A DNA stretch of 60,628 nucleotides from Chloroflexota bacterium (lineage in GTDB: Bacteria; Chloroflexota; Dehalococcoidia; Lucifugimonadales; Lucifugimonadaceae): NCBI GenBank assembly GCA_013204545.1, contig JABMNN010000069.1, forward strand, positions 1 through 60,628, written 5' to 3'. The notes under the pieces are model-generated. The model did no database searches. It was not told the DNA's origin and worked only from the letters and a program-made list of their open reading frames with translations. This document shows positions 33,746-43,030 of the stretch, in pieces. How positions within the stretch are numbered: the stretch's first letter is position 1; each line of letters starts with the position of its first letter. Position numbers and translations under genes: made by a program.

Positions 33746-34594
33746 CTAGTTGGATTCTGATCTGATTAGGCCGAGTCCGAGAGTTCCAGGCCCGAGGTAG
33801 TTACCTACAACGGGACCGAGCTGAGCAATTACTGGCGTTTCGTCGGGTCCAAACTTGGCGACTTCATCGGCAATGTTCTGTGCATCCTCTCTGTCGGTTG
33901 TGTAGAGCACAGCCAGCTTGTCCAGAGGTGCCGCTTCAGCAACCATTTCTTTCAGTCGGGTGATTCCTTTCGTGCGATTGCGGGCACGTCCTGCCGGGTG
34001 GGCCTCGCCATCTATGAGAGTGAGAATCGGCCGAATTCTGAGCAACGATCCGACGAATCCCTGTGCTTTACCTATTCGCCCTCCCCTGACCAGATACTCC
34101 AGCGTATCGACCATTCCTACGAAGGATGCTCGTTCGCTTGCACTCTTTGCCAACGCAACTGCTTCTTCCAGCGAACCACCCGCTGCGATCTTCTCAGCAG
34201 CTTGAACAGCCACCCAACCTAGAGCCATCGACGCCTGTTCAGTATCGACTACTTCTATTCGAGCCCCTTTTGTGTTCAATTCCGCAGCGGCATTTAACGC
34301 TGCGTTATGAGTGAGACTCAGCTTTGCGCTGAGGTGTATCGAAATGATTTCGTCGTGGGTTTTAGCGAGCTTTTCGTAAATCTCAAGAAACGTGCCAACG
34401 GAGGGAGCCGATGTCGTGGGAATGACCTTTTGATCGGGAAGCCGTTTGTACATCTCGTCAGCAGAAATGGTCACACCATCAAGATACGTTTCGTCATCTA
34501 TGTGGACGTTGAGAGGCACAATCGTTATTCCATGTCTCTCGGCGATATTGAGAGGGAGATCAGATGTGCTGTCGGTTACAACGGCGATGCTCAA
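33746..34594 (-). CDS. DegV/FakB-type fatty-acid-binding protein
   Basis: DegV-fold lipid-binding protein of about 282 residues: IAVVTDSTSDLPLNIAERH at the start, PTTSAPSVGTF for the fatty-acid carboxylate pocket and LEYLVRGGRIGKAQGF in the middle, ending GPVVGNYLGPGTLGLG. In fatty acid kinase systems such proteins (FakB) present exogenous fatty acids to the FakA kinase. FakA is encoded 106 bp upstream on the same strand, so this is a FakB subunit with good contextual support. The bound chain length cannot be told from sequence. Confidence 0.9.
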   Translation of the reverse strand: MSIAVVTDSTSDLPLNIAERHGITIVPLNVHIDDETYLDGVTISADEMYKRLPDQKVIPTTSAPSVGTFLEIYEKLAKTHDEIISIHLSAKLSLTHNAALNAAAELNTKGARIEVVDTEQASMALGWVAVQAAEKIAAGGSLEEAVALAKSASERASFVGMVDTLEYLVRGGRIGKAQGFVGSLLRIRPILTLIDGEAHPAGRARNRTKGITRLKEMVAEAAPLDKLAVLYTTDREDAQNIADEVAKFGPDETPVIAQLGPVVGNYLGPGTLGLGLIRSESN

Positions 34595-34700
34595 TATTGT
34601 GCTCCAAAGGCTGTGGTGAATTGCTAATGATCACCACTCAACAAGATTCGTCGAACTAGATTCTGTGCCAGTAGGGTTCGATTACGCTCTGACGTTCAGG

Positions 34701-36374
34701 CTACTCTACTGCAACTAAATAGTCGTAGTGGGGCTGTCCGCCGTAGACCACTTCGATTTCAATGTTTTCAAATTTGGCTTCGATCATTTCGGTAGCTGTT
34801 GCTACTTGTTCTGGAGTTAGGGATATCCCGGTATAGACGGTGATTATCTCCGCATCTACGGCGTGTTCTTCGATCATTTTCGTGAGGACAAATAGTGGCT
34901 CGCGACCAACTGCTACGATTTCGTCATCAAACGTAGCAAACGACATTCCTTTCCGAATATTGCGACCATGAATGGTGACATCCCTACTCGCCTTGCAAAC
35001 GCGTCCATCACCCACATTACCAACAACGTTGTTCATCGCAGATTCGTTTTCGTCGATATTGAGAGCCGTACTGAACTCTAATAACGCTGCAACGCCGGAT
35101 TGAACAGACCGGGTGTGAATAACTCGTACATCCTTAGCGGTGAGCCCTGGCACTTCTAGTGCGGCGGGTAAGACATTCTTGTTATTTGGAAGCAGTATTA
35201 CTTGATTGGACGGTGCTGATTCCACTGCTGCAAGTAGATCGGCTACTGACGGGTTCATCGTATCGCCACCATCGAGTACAGATGTGACACCCATGCCCGT
35301 GCTGACAATCAGATCAGTGAGCCCTTTTCCTACCGCAACTGCGACGACGGCAATTTTCACATTTCCCTTTGGCTTAGCATCAGAACCGGAAGTTTTGCTA
35401 CGTCGTCCTGCAGCCCAATCAGACGTCTGGTCACCCATGTTGGAGATTTCAATATTCGATAGTTGGCCGTAAAGAATGCCGGCACTGATAGCTTCTCCGG
35501 GATCTTCCATATGCACGTGGACTTTGGCGATGCCGCCGACGCCATCGACGATCGGCGATCGACCGATTTTTGCCATGTGATCGCGTATTACATCGATATC
35601 CAGATTGTCTGCCTGAATAGCGAATACCGTGCAATAACCCCATTCAATCTCTTCCGAACCATCGATGAACTCGGCTTTGACCGACCCAGAAAACGTCTCG
35701 CCATTTGGCATAGGAACGTCGATCGCTCTTCCTACCGGTTCCTCTCCTCGAAGTGCCCTGAGGGCTCCGTCGAGCATTACGGCAAACCCGAACCCACCTG
35801 AATCGACAACTTCAGCTTCTGCGAGCACTGGAAGTAATTTTGGTGTGCGTCGGACGGAGTTGATTGCTTCACGGGCAACATCTGCCATTACGCTTTCGAG
35901 TTCTTCGTTTTTCGCAGCTGAACGTTCTGCTACGTCAGCGCATTCACGATAGACGGTCAGCATTGTTCCTTCGACAGGGTTGGGCAGTGCTTTATAGGCA
36001 CTGTTAGAAGCAATGCGTATCGATCTGGCGAAGTGTTCACCAGTCAGTTCGGTGTCCTCGCCGATGGCCTCTGCGAGCCCTTTGAAGTATTGCGCGAGTA
36101 TTAACCCTGAATTTCCACGAGCGCCGAGAAGAGCAGAGCGAGCGATGATTTTCGACACATGATTAGCAGATTCAGATGAATTCGATGGCAAGCTATCGAT
36201 GATCGATCGCAACGTGAGCAGCATATTTGTGCCGGTGTCGCCATCTGGGACCGGGAACACGTTGAGTGCATTGATGGTGTCGCGATTAGCTTCTACAGCT
36301 TTCGTGGTCGCACGAATCATATCGGTAAGGCGAGAAGAAGTTCCGCTCGGAATTTTTGTCTGAGAATTCGGCAT
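34701..36374 (-). CDS. fakA: Fatty acid kinase catalytic subunit FakA (YloV family)
   Basis: ATP-dependent kinase that phosphorylates FakB-bound fatty acids to acyl-phosphate. The N-terminal domain is DhaL-like: NVFPVPDGDTGTNMLLTL carries the magnesium ligands, and ALLGARGNSGLILAQYFKG follows. A middle region (VDSGGFGFAVMLDGALRAL) and a C-terminal DegV-like region (VAVAVGKGLTDLIVSTGM, LPNNKNVLPAA) complete the 557-residue protein. The start ATG at 36374 replaces an adjacent TTG. It is divergent from rpmB and upstream of degV and recG, the arrangement known from Firmicutes and other phyla. The product acyl-phosphate feeds PlsY-type acyltransfer, encoded at 55.4 kb. Confidence 0.92.
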   Translation of the reverse strand: MPNSQTKIPSGTSSRLTDMIRATTKAVEANRDTINALNVFPVPDGDTGTNMLLTLRSIIDSLPSNSSESANHVSKIIARSALLGARGNSGLILAQYFKGLAEAIGEDTELTGEHFARSIRIASNSAYKALPNPVEGTMLTVYRECADVAERSAAKNEELESVMADVAREAINSVRRTPKLLPVLAEAEVVDSGGFGFAVMLDGALRALRGEEPVGRAIDVPMPNGETFSGSVKAEFIDGSEEIEWGYCTVFAIQADNLDIDVIRDHMAKIGRSPIVDGVGGIAKVHVHMEDPGEAISAGILYGQLSNIEISNMGDQTSDWAAGRRSKTSGSDAKPKGNVKIAVVAVAVGKGLTDLIVSTGMGVTSVLDGGDTMNPSVADLLAAVESAPSNQVILLPNNKNVLPAALEVPGLTAKDVRVIHTRSVQSGVAALLEFSTALNIDENESAMNNVVGNVGDGRVCKASRDVTIHGRNIRKGMSFATFDDEIVAVGREPLFVLTKMIEEHAVDAEIITVYTGISLTPEQVATATEMIEAKFENIEIEVVYGGQPHYDYLVAVE

Positions 36375-36442
36375 CAATTGTGATCACCTACGACGTCGGA
36401 TCTATTTCAGTTCAATTTGTATGTCTAGACTTGTATTTCATT

Positions 36443-36462
36443 GAACAATATTTCAGTTGTTC
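36443..36462. promoter_or_regulatory. Inverted repeat between fakA and rpmB
   Basis: GAACAA-N8-TTGTTC lies in the 217-bp gap between the two divergent genes. Its spacing does not fit a LexA box. A candidate operator for either transcript, without a known match. Confidence 0.25.
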
Positions 36463-36591
36463 CGGCTCGACTTGCATGGTAGCGTTAATCGCTGGAGTCT
36501 TATTCGAGTATTGCAACTCTTTAGGAGTGATCGTGATACTCGGTCAAAGACGTTCCCAACATATAGAAAATATTACGAGAGTTTAATCGTT

Positions 36592-36816
36592 ATGCCTAGC
36601 TCCGATCAGATTAGGGAAAAGCTTGGTCTTGGACCTCGCCCTAAGCCATTGTTCGGTCACAACCGTTCACATGCGTTGAACGCGACCCGTAAGATTTCGA
36701 AGCCTAACTTGCAGAACAAGTGGGTGGTTGTTGATGGTCAACGTTACCGAGTCAAAGTGACTGCTCGTGAATTGCGAACACTCGACAAAAAGGGAATCTC
36801 GCTGCTCAGCGAGTAA
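36592..36816 (+). CDS. rpmB: 50S ribosomal protein L28
   Basis: Large-subunit ribosomal protein bL28, 74 residues from ATG at 36592. NRSHALNATRKISKPNLQNK is the diagnostic core, and RVKVTARELRTLDKKG the ending. The zinc-type N-terminal cysteines of many L28 proteins (CxxC) are absent, replaced by the segment LGLGPRPKPLFGHN; this is a non-zinc form. The longer frame upstream is an artefact of the open leader. Its position beside fakA, recG and degV repeats a conserved bacterial arrangement. A strong terminator follows at once. Confidence 0.9.
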   Translation: MPSSDQIREKLGLGPRPKPLFGHNRSHALNATRKISKPNLQNKWVVVDGQRYRVKVTARELRTLDKKGISLLSE

Positions 36817-36838
36817 AGGATTCCTTATTTCGAAACTG

Positions 36839-36868
36839 AAGCTCTTCTCGTTTGAGAAGGGCTTTTTT
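36839..36868 (+). terminator. Intrinsic terminator of rpmB
   Basis: AAGCTCTTCTC (36839-36849) pairs with GAGAAGGGCTT (36854-36864), with one G-T pair around loop GTTT, followed by T residues. Confidence 0.88.
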
Positions 36869-37005
36869 GTTTGGCTGATAACACGTGGTTCAGTGCATGT
36901 GGTGACGAAGCGGTTGTTCGTGTTAGTTACGTTGGTGTCAACGCGCTGATTCGTTGTACCTCGCACATCTGACGTGAACGCATACAAGTACCATGGTCAG
37001 ACGTA

Positions 37006-38850
37006 TTGTCGCAGCGGCTGACCTTCGCGAACAGCCCTGCAACATTTGTTCGGCGGCTATCAAAATACCACGTAGGGGCATTAGTTCTGGCATACATCTT
37101 AGTGATCCTCATGGCAGTGGTATTTATTGTTGGATGCAGCGGAAATATTGAGCACTTGGCAGAGTCATTTACACCGCCGAGAATAGCCACCAGCGCCCCT
37201 ACTGCGATTGCCACTTCGGCTGCAGTTGTGGGAGATGTCGCGGCGCCTGAGCCGCCACATGCCACATTTGATAGGACATTTTCGTTAGCACAGAGTGACC
37301 TAACGTTCCCTGCGATGGTGCCGAGCCAACTACCTGTCGGACCCGGTGGGTATATACACCGTTGGGGGGTATATGAAACGGCGATGAAATGGAGCGTAGA
37401 TGAGCCTGAACTTGAACCTCGCTTGATTACCGATTGGAAGATGGATTCGGACGGGCTTGGGTGGATCCTGAAGCTTAAGAGTGGAGTGCAGTTCCACGGT
37501 GGCTGGGGGGAGATGACCGCCGCCGATTTCGTGTGGAGTTTTGAAGATGAAATTCGTGAAACTAGCGTTCACTCAGGTATTGGATTAGCCAGATCCACAG
37601 GTGCGATTATTGAAGCAATCGACACTTACACAGTCTCAATACGGTTAAATCAACCCAGTTCGTTTTTTTTCGAAGCGTTTTTGAGTAACGGCAGTGGTGC
37701 AGCCACAAAAATATTTAGTAAGGCTCGTGTCGGTACTTTGGGCGTTGATGACGCATTCTTAGATATTTCTGGTGGAACCGGACCCTATGTTTTTGAGAAA
37801 TGGAATCCTGGAGACGAGGTAGTTCTACGGGCGTTCGATGGGTACCACGGTATGCCTCCGTACGTAACGACGGTTCATATCCTAGAAATTAAAGAGCCAG
37901 CCACTCAGCTAGCAGCACTTAAAACCGGCCAGATAGATGCCAGTTTGGTACCGGCACCGCTTGCTGCAGACATCGCAAGCGAACCACATCTAGGAATTCA
38001 GTCATTCGGAATTCCTGGGTCTCAGCGGCTGTATCCCCAGGGTCAGTTTTGTATGGATAGAACACTGGACGGCACTCCCGTTCAACCTTATCCTCGCCCC
38101 GGATATGCACCGGAAAAACCGTGGGTTGGAGATTGTGACAGTGCGGTATCTCTTGAGAGTGCACGCAAGGTACGAGTGGCGATGTCGATGGCAATCGATA
38201 GGCAAAGTATTGTGGACAATATACTTGATGGATTTGGACGTCCAAGTTACTTGCCAGAGGTCGTACCGCCTCTGTTGGACCGCGTCTGGCAGGATCGGTG
38301 GTTCATACCATACGACCCAGATGCTGCGAAGATACTTCTGGAGCAGGCAGGCTATCCTGGTGGAATCGACGCTTTGATGAGGATTACTACCGGATCTCAT
38401 CCACTAGAAGTCGAAATTGGTCAAGCAGTGGCCCAATTCCTTGGGGCTCTTGGCGGAGACGTAACGACTGAAGTACTCACATACTCCGGCAATAGGCCAT
38501 CAGTGGTTGCACGTGAGCAGAGTGATCTCTGGTTCCGGTCGAGCGGTGGAGGAACCGCTGAACCTCCGGAGATTTCGCAGTTACGCCGAAATCCGGAAAA
38601 TGCGTTCAACCCCGGAATGGAAATTAAAGAACCATTGGCAATTATTAGTGAAATGGATTCAATTACATCCAGTGAAGAATTAGATGAAGTTCGCGAGCGA
38701 CTTTACGATAGTTTCAGTCACAACATGTGGATAATCCCAGTGGTATTGGCCGATCAAATTCTGGGCATGAATACTGACAAAATCGAATCGTGGCGAATGT
38801 CAAGCGGCAGTGGATATCTCGGTGATTTCGAGAACATTCGCTTAAAGTAG
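37006..38850 (+). CDS. ABC transporter substrate-binding lipoprotein, peptide/nickel family 5
   Basis: Extracellular solute-binding protein of family 5 (SBP_bac_5), 614 residues. Residues 24-43 form a signal helix ending in the lipobox IVGC44, then a Pro/Ala/Thr-rich linker. Typical family segments are WILKLKSGVQFHGGWGEMTAADFVWSFEDE, SGGTGPYVFEKWNPGDEVVLRAFDGYHG, and RKVRVAMSMAIDRQSIVDNILDGFG. The start is a TTG with no ribosome site clearly visible; the signal sequence fits it. It heads an operon with two permease genes, 14 bases before the first. Peptides or other small solutes are likely ligands, not identifiable from sequence. Confidence 0.92.
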   Translation: MSQRLTFANSPATFVRRLSKYHVGALVLAYILVILMAVVFIVGCSGNIEHLAESFTPPRIATSAPTAIATSAAVVGDVAAPEPPHATFDRTFSLAQSDLTFPAMVPSQLPVGPGGYIHRWGVYETAMKWSVDEPELEPRLITDWKMDSDGLGWILKLKSGVQFHGGWGEMTAADFVWSFEDEIRETSVHSGIGLARSTGAIIEAIDTYTVSIRLNQPSSFFFEAFLSNGSGAATKIFSKARVGTLGVDDAFLDISGGTGPYVFEKWNPGDEVVLRAFDGYHGMPPYVTTVHILEIKEPATQLAALKTGQIDASLVPAPLAADIASEPHLGIQSFGIPGSQRLYPQGQFCMDRTLDGTPVQPYPRPGYAPEKPWVGDCDSAVSLESARKVRVAMSMAIDRQSIVDNILDGFGRPSYLPEVVPPLLDRVWQDRWFIPYDPDAAKILLEQAGYPGGIDALMRITTGSHPLEVEIGQAVAQFLGALGGDVTTEVLTYSGNRPSVVAREQSDLWFRSSGGGTAEPPEISQLRRNPENAFNPGMEIKEPLAIISEMDSITSSEELDEVRERLYDSFSHNMWIIPVVLADQILGMNTDKIESWRMSSGSGYLGDFENIRLK

Positions 38851-38864
38851 GGCTCGACCAACTA

Positions 38865-39779
38865 GTGAATTTTCTGGCCCGAAGAGTCATGACAGGTGCA
38901 CTCACTCTTTTAGGAGTGACGTTCCTAGTATTCGGACTGTCTCGAATTCAAGGTGACCCTCGCTCCATCCTAATATCCGATGATGCCAGTTTTGATCAGT
39001 GGCAAGAAATGGGTAAGCAGCTTGGACTTGATCAACCGGTGTATAAGCAGTACCAGATATACGTGGTCAATTTGATTCAGGGCGAATTGGGAACATCAAC
39101 GTTACAGAAAAAACCCGTCGCTGGAATCCTTTTGGAGCGCGGTCGGAACAGTGCGTTACTAGCTGTCACGGCATTCTCTCTAACCATATTGGTCGGAGTT
39201 CCATTGGGTGTGCTTTCAGCAGTAAAAACAGGCGGTATTTATGACTATGCAATTCGTATGTTTGCAGTGCTTGGACAGGCACTACCGTCTTATTGGGTAG
39301 GTCTACTCCTGATCCTAATTTTTGCTGTAGGCCTTGATTGGTTGCCAGCTTCCCGTATGTCAGATTGGACATCACTGGTACTTCCGACTTTGGCAATTGG
39401 GTGGTTGGGAGTATCTGGGCAGATTCGAATCATACGATCATCTATGCTCGATGCTCTGGATTCCGAATACGTGCAGTTGGCCAGAGCAAAAGGCGTGGCA
39501 GAACGAACGATTATCTGGAAACACGTTTTGCGCAATGCGATCGTTTCACCTGTGACATTCGCAAGTCTGACTTTCGCCAGCATGCTGACTGGTTCGATCG
39601 TTGTTGAAACTGTTTTCGCGTGGCCAGGTCTGGGACTGCTATCGGTTAACGCCCTAAATAATTCTGATTACCCAATATTGCAAGGCGTGATTTTGCTTGC
39701 AGCTTTGATCTACGTGCTCTTCAGTTTTGTCACTGACGTTGTGTACATGATGATCGACCCGCGGATACGTATCCAATGA
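38865..39779 (+). CDS. ABC transporter permease, DppB type
   Basis: Membrane subunit of the peptide-type importer. NFLARRVMTGALTLLGVTFL is the typical first helix, GDPRSILISDDASFDQW and LGLDQPVYKQYQIYVVNLIQGELGTS form the usual outer loop, and the EAA loop reads ARAKGVAERTIIWKHVLRNA before the last helices. Six predicted helices, 304 residues, GTG start. It overlaps the following DppC-type gene by four bases (ATGA), so both are produced together. Confidence 0.93.
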   Translation: MNFLARRVMTGALTLLGVTFLVFGLSRIQGDPRSILISDDASFDQWQEMGKQLGLDQPVYKQYQIYVVNLIQGELGTSTLQKKPVAGILLERGRNSALLAVTAFSLTILVGVPLGVLSAVKTGGIYDYAIRMFAVLGQALPSYWVGLLLILIFAVGLDWLPASRMSDWTSLVLPTLAIGWLGVSGQIRIIRSSMLDALDSEYVQLARAKGVAERTIIWKHVLRNAIVSPVTFASLTFASMLTGSIVVETVFAWPGLGLLSVNALNNSDYPILQGVILLAALIYVLFSFVTDVVYMMIDPRIRIQ

Positions 39780-40672
39780 ACCTAAGTTCAAACGTACCGG
39801 AGAAGAATGCATCAGGTGTTTTGGGTTCTTCGTATAGCCGCAGGCATCGACTACTTCGTTGGCCAATTTTCTCGTTGGTCGTTCTGTTTGTGATGATTTG
39901 CTTGGCGGTTTTCGCGCCGATTATTGTCCCTCATGATGAGAATTTAGGATTCCTAGAAGATCGCCACCAGCCACCTGTCTTATTTGGAGGAACATCTAAT
40001 CACATCCTGGGAACAGACAGCTTGGGTCGAGATGTATTCAGCCGTGTTGTATATGGTGCGAGGATTTCTATGTTGTCCGCGCTAACCGCCTTGGTTATTG
40101 GTGGAGCGATTGGCACAGCACTTGGCATATTTGCGGGCTACATGGGCGGTTGGGTAGATGAATTGATCATGCGCTTGGTTGATGTGAAATTTTCAATACC
40201 TTTGATACTTATTGCATTTGCCATGGTGGTCATTTTCAGCCCTAGTTTTGGATTGCTGCTTGGGCTTTTGACAATGTTCGTCTGGGGGCAATTCACACGT
40301 CAGGTACGGGCAGAAGTTTTGGTGATAAAAACTACTGATTACGTCGCAGCAGCTCGTACGTGGGGAGCCTCCCCCGCCCAAATCATGTACCGCCATATAT
40401 TTCCGGGCGTAATCAGCACCGTTCTAATGATCGCTACATTTCAAAGCGGCGCAGTGATTCTTGCTGAAGCAACACTCAGTTTCCTCGGGGCAGGTGTTCC
40501 ACCTCCATCTCCGAGCTGGGGAGCTATGATCGCGGATGGTCGCTTGTATTTAGATACCGCTTGGTGGGTTAGCCTAGCCCCCGGGATAGCCATGGGACTT
40601 TTTATTGCAGCTATCACTTTGTTAGGCGACTGGCTCAGAGATTATTGGGATCCGAAACTGCGTCAGTTGTAG
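39776..40672 (+). CDS. ABC transporter permease, DppC type
   Basis: Second membrane subunit, paired with the DppB-type protein. GTDSLGRDVFSRVVYGARIS is the hallmark after the first helix; RAEVLVIKTTDYVAAARTWG with SPAQIMYRHIFPG is the EAA loop that docks the ATPase; PSWGAMIADGRLYLDTAWWV is the usual C-terminal loop. 298 residues with about six helices. No DppD/DppF ATPase genes follow; the next gene is a HAD phosphatase. The pair must borrow ATPases encoded elsewhere, or the set is incomplete. Confidence 0.93.
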   Translation: MNLSSNVPEKNASGVLGSSYSRRHRLLRWPIFSLVVLFVMICLAVFAPIIVPHDENLGFLEDRHQPPVLFGGTSNHILGTDSLGRDVFSRVVYGARISMLSALTALVIGGAIGTALGIFAGYMGGWVDELIMRLVDVKFSIPLILIAFAMVVIFSPSFGLLLGLLTMFVWGQFTRQVRAEVLVIKTTDYVAAARTWGASPAQIMYRHIFPGVISTVLMIATFQSGAVILAEATLSFLGAGVPPPSPSWGAMIADGRLYLDTAWWVSLAPGIAMGLFIAAITLLGDWLRDYWDPKLRQL

Positions 40673-40783
40673 GCTGCTCGTATCGATACGGACCCTGTCT
40701 CCTATATCTCACGCTGGTAGTACATTGGTGTGAAGTTTTCGACCGATCAGATCGCCGAGTGTTGGATATAGCTAAGGAATTCC

Positions 40784-41440
40784 ATGACCTACCCAAAATT
40801 CTCCGCTACGTTTTTCGATCTCGATGGCACTCTGGTCGATACCGGACCTCCGCACCGAGAGGCTGAGCGTGCCACCATTCAGGCCTTCGGTTTCGATGAT
40901 CTTGCTGCCGATCATCCGGTGACGTTTGGACACGGAGTCGTACCCGGATCGCAAATGGTCGCCGATCACTATGGATTGAATGATCCAGAGGCTGTTTTGA
41001 CCGAGTATTTGCGTCAATGGAAGCGAATTGCCGCTGCTGGGATTGATCTACTGCCAGGTGCGGAATCGACAGTTCGTGCTATTGCCGCCTCAGGTATCAA
41101 AGTTGCACTCGTTACTTCGGGCGAACGTCCTTACGTCGATGGATTCATCAAAATGTCAGCACTTGGCGATGTGTTCTCATTATCGGTTAGCTCAGACGAT
41201 GTGACGAACATGAAACCACACCCAGAGCCTTATATCAAAGCGGCCGAATTGCTTAATGTACCCCCTTCAGCCTGCGTTGTATTTGAGGATTCGGTAGCGG
41301 GGTTTCAATCGGCTAAATCCGCAGGAATGGTATGTATAGGAGTGGGCGAAGTAGCATTATCCGCAGAGGGTAATGATGCCCCAGATATGGCGATCACTTC
41401 GTTCATTGGATTCGACATTTCGAGCGTTCGACCATACTAA
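40784..41440 (+). CDS. HAD-superfamily sugar-phosphate phosphatase/phosphoglucomutase-like
   Basis: A HAD subfamily IA hydrolase with a helical cap. Motif I is FFDLDGTLVDTGPPHREAE, motif II VALVTSGERPY, motif III with NMKPHPEPYIKAAELL and motif IV CVVFEDSVAGFQSAKSAGM. This set matches beta-phosphoglucomutase-like and 2-phosphoglycolate/sugar-phosphate phosphatases. The substrate cannot be fixed. AAGGA lies six bases before the ATG. It converges with rpe; a role in clearing or isomerising sugar phosphates is plausible. Confidence 0.9.
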   Translation: MTYPKFSATFFDLDGTLVDTGPPHREAERATIQAFGFDDLAADHPVTFGHGVVPGSQMVADHYGLNDPEAVLTEYLRQWKRIAAAGIDLLPGAESTVRAIAASGIKVALVTSGERPYVDGFIKMSALGDVFSLSVSSDDVTNMKPHPEPYIKAAELLNVPPSACVVFEDSVAGFQSAKSAGMVCIGVGEVALSAEGNDAPDMAITSFIGFDISSVRPY

Positions 41441-41482
41441 CGTTCAAACAGTTCCACGATAGAGCGAATGTGCTCGCCCAGA

Positions 41483-42148
41483 TCAACTGCCTGCGTTACG
41501 AATCGCTTCGATACCGATCTTCATGCCATCAGGGAAGTTGAACACACCTGTACCCGAGATAAGCGTTGTCGCTCCGGCGTCGATCACCCCGCCCGCAGTG
41601 TCGACTTTTATACCGCCATCGACGGCGATTTCGAGTTTGTGACCGGCGATTCGAGCCATATCTTTTAGCTCAGATATCTTCGGAAGCATTTCGGGCATGA
41701 ACGACTGCCCTCCGAAACCTGGTTCGACCGTCATCACCAGTACACGATCGATTAGGAGCAGTATTGACTTCAAGACAGAAGCTGGGGTGTCAGGCTTAAG
41801 CGAAACAGCCGCAGTCATACCCGCTACGCGCGCGTCGCCGAGCGAAGCCTCAAGATCGTCGCAGGCTTCCGCGTGTATCGTGAAAATATCACCCCCAGCA
41901 TCTGCGAACTGCTTTGCGTAGCGCGCGGGCTCCAGCACCATCATATGCACATCGATTGGCAGTTTTGTCAGCGGCCGAATGGCTTCAAGAACCGGAATAC
42001 CTATCGTGATGTTAGGAACGAAATTTCCGTCCATCACATCAAAGTGAAGCTCGTCAGCTCCTGCTTCCTCAACCGCTGCAATCGAGTCGGCGAGATGCGC
42101 GAAATCAGCGGCTAACAATGAAGGTGAAATTTTGATGTGGCTGGCCAC
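41483..42148 (-). CDS. rpe: Ribulose-phosphate 3-epimerase
   Basis: TIM-barrel enzyme that interconverts ribulose 5-phosphate and xylulose 5-phosphate in the pentose phosphate pathway. Markers are KISPSLLAADFAHL, LHFDVMDGNFVPNITIG, PIDVHMMV, TVEPGFGGQSFM and EIAVDGGI, which include the metal-binding histidines and aspartates. 221 residues, standard length. It follows the glycerophosphodiesterase gene on the same strand with 72 bp between them, and probably shares its transcript. Confidence 0.96.
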   Translation of the reverse strand: MASHIKISPSLLAADFAHLADSIAAVEEAGADELHFDVMDGNFVPNITIGIPVLEAIRPLTKLPIDVHMMVLEPARYAKQFADAGGDIFTIHAEACDDLEASLGDARVAGMTAAVSLKPDTPASVLKSILLLIDRVLVMTVEPGFGGQSFMPEMLPKISELKDMARIAGHKLEIAVDGGIKVDTAGGVIDAGATTLISGTGVFNFPDGMKIGIEAIRNAGS

Positions 42149-42220
42149 TTTTTCTTATTGATCCTTGCTGAAATGGAGATTGGGATACTTCGACTACAGA
42201 AAATCAGGCGAGCTTCTCGA

Positions 42221-42958
42221 TTATGTGGCGAGGCGCTTGTGTAGTGCCTCTGGGTGGTACGCCATGATCGTGTCGGCGCCAGCGTTGGCGCTTGCGACCA
42301 TATTATCGACATCTTCCATCACGTCAGGTCCCGACGCAATGACCTTTTTGCCGCCGTCGTGGGCTGTCAGAACGTCTTCTGCGTTCATAAGGTATCGAAC
42401 GTAGATCCAAGACGAATACGGGTCAGCAATGGCACCTAGAAGTTCAGCAGCCGTGTTTGCCACCGATGCGCACTGGAAATCAGGACTTCCACCGTAGAAC
42501 CGTCTGCGAACATCGACCGACTGGTGGATTATTCCGATACCAACAGTGCTGCCTAAAAGCCCTCGTTCTGCGAGCCCGTCACAGATTTTTTCAATGGAGC
42601 CAGGATCGAGCGTTTTCATCTCGATAATCAGGGTCGTCTCGGCTGTTCCGTACTGCTTTACCGCGTCGAAAGTTTCGTAGAGTGTCGGAATTCGTTCACC
42701 TGCGAACTTTTTATTCCACCAGCTTCCGGCGTCTAGCGCTTTTAGCTCGGCAAGAGTCATCTGTGCGACTCGACCTTCGCCAGCAGTTGTGCGTTCGACT
42801 GTATCGTCGTGTATCACAACGAGTTCTTCGTCTTTGGTGCCGCGCACGTCGATTTCAATTGCCATGCCCATTTCGAGAGCGGCTTTGAAAGCGATGATGG
42901 TGTTCTCAGGGTAGGTCTCGTCGAGACCACGGTGGGCGATGATTATTGGGTTGGTCAT
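42221..42958 (-). CDS. Glycerophosphodiester phosphodiesterase
   Basis: GDPD-family TIM-barrel hydrolase that releases sn-glycerol 3-phosphate from deacylated phospholipids. PIIIAHRGLDETYPENTIIAF has the catalytic HRG and ENT, AIEIDVRGTKDEELVVIHDD gives the metal ligands and second histidine, and TLIIEMKTLDP a further conserved acid. 245 residues with no signal peptide, so cytoplasmic (UgpQ-like). In this genome its product could join that of glycerol kinase (14.6 kb) and feed phospholipid synthesis with PlsY. Confidence 0.93.
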   Translation of the reverse strand: MTNPIIIAHRGLDETYPENTIIAFKAALEMGMAIEIDVRGTKDEELVVIHDDTVERTTAGEGRVAQMTLAELKALDAGSWWNKKFAGERIPTLYETFDAVKQYGTAETTLIIEMKTLDPGSIEKICDGLAERGLLGSTVGIGIIHQSVDVRRRFYGGSPDFQCASVANTAAELLGAIADPYSSWIYVRYLMNAEDVLTAHDGGKKVIASGPDVMEDVDNMVASANAGADTIMAYHPEALHKRLAT

Positions 42959-43030
42959 ATCTACCTAGAGTGGATTAATTAAGGAATCGTCAGCCAGTAT
43001 CGGCAACGTCTCACCAAACTGAAACCAGAA

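Noticed and set aside
36443..36462. LexA-like box near recG/fakA
   Set aside because: GAAC and GTTC are 12 bases apart, not the 4 of the Bacillus-type LexA site.
36457..36591. 45-residue N-terminal extension of L28
   Set aside because: L28 proteins start near the ATG at 36592; the extension lies in the open leader between divergent genes.
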